Positions 5,207-5,332 of a stretch of 5,332 nt of DNA are shown here, in pieces (the stretch's first letter is position 1; every line of letters starts with the position of its first letter). Below the pieces are notes generated by a model. The model did not search any database and had not been told where the DNA came from. It saw only the letters and a list, made by a program, of their open reading frames with translations. This DNA comes from Nitrospiraceae bacterium (GTDB taxonomy: Bacteria > Nitrospirota > Nitrospiria > Nitrospirales > Nitrospiraceae). The translations under genes and the position numbers were made by a program. The DNA lies in NCBI GenBank assembly GCA_025934615.1, contig JAICXS010000176.1, positions 1 through 5,332 on the forward strand, read 5' to 3'.

Positions 5207-5332
5207 ACTACCTCCAAGGCGTCCGCCCCGCAAATTCAGCTCGCTCGCGTCAAGACGGAAAAGGCCCCGGCGGTCTCGACCGTGGCGGCGCCCGCCGCAA
5301 CTCAGCTGGCGGGATTTGGCGACCTCGAGATC
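5207..5332 (+). other. GC-rich segment at the window edge, possible plus-strand coding fragment
   Basis: From about 5207 to the edge the sequence is clearly richer in G+C than the rest of the window and does not continue the sigma-factor homology of the other strand. The plus-strand frame that is open from 5135 to 5332 uses codons ending mostly in G or C. It reads TTSKASAPQIQLARVKTEK, then APAVSTVAAPAATQLAG and FGDLEI, a plausible protein interior of Ala/Pro/Val-rich type. No start codon with a ribosome binding site is visible, so if it is coding it is a fragment. I do not recognise the family. The minus-strand frame is also open here, but its Arg/Gly-rich translation looks like a shadow. Confidence 0.3.

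Noticed and set aside
1..5332. CRISPR array, tRNA/rRNA gene, insertion sequence or toxin-antitoxin pair
   Set aside because: No regularly spaced repeats of CRISPR type, cloverleaf-forming segments, transposase motifs or terminal inverted repeats were found on reading both strands.

Overview
The window looks like moderate-GC bacterial chromosome. It has closely spaced genes, strong AAGGAG/GGAGG ribosome binding sites and mostly ATG starts. The gene mix (YciI/DGPF proteins, VOC proteins, a DUF1579 protein, and a BNR-propeller/MoaD pair) suits an environmental soil or water bacterium. Nitrospirota-like genomes come to mind, but no marker here fixes the phylum.

Layout. Positions 1-4129 hold eight genes, all on the minus strand, with gaps of 32-91 bases and one 4-base overlap. 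In transcription order they are: YciI-B (4129-3776), YciI-A (3714-3352), a PhnB-like VOC protein (3319-2828), a BNR/Asp-box beta-propeller protein (2754-1567), a MoaD/ThiS-like protein ending in Gly-Gly (1570-1274, ATGA overlap), a second VOC protein (1205-789), a secreted DUF1579 protein (697-98) and a third YciI protein cut by the left edge (63-1). Positions 4130-4402 are a regulatory gap. On the plus strand, 4403-4834 is a gene of an uncharacterised 'CPWR' family with an in-frame TGA at codon 23, probably a pseudogene. On the minus strand, 4958 to about 5206 is the C-terminal piece of an ECF42-type sigma factor. From about 5207 to the edge the sequence no longer resembles that sigma family, is richer in GC, and reads better as plus-strand coding.

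How it fits together. ECF42 sigma factors are known to accompany YciI/DGPF genes. In this window a minus-strand motif, TGTCGA-N16-CGACTAT, occurs three times with exactly the same spacing. One copy is immediately upstream of YciI-A and two lie in tandem upstream of YciI-B. The -35 hexamer matches what I recall for ECF42 target promoters. The simplest reading is an ECF42 regulon in which the sigma gene, its promoters and its YciI targets lie together. The sigma gene appears broken or chimeric at the right edge, so the promoters may now depend on an intact copy elsewhere. The biochemical role of such regulons, and of the propeller/MoaD pair inside this cluster, is not established.
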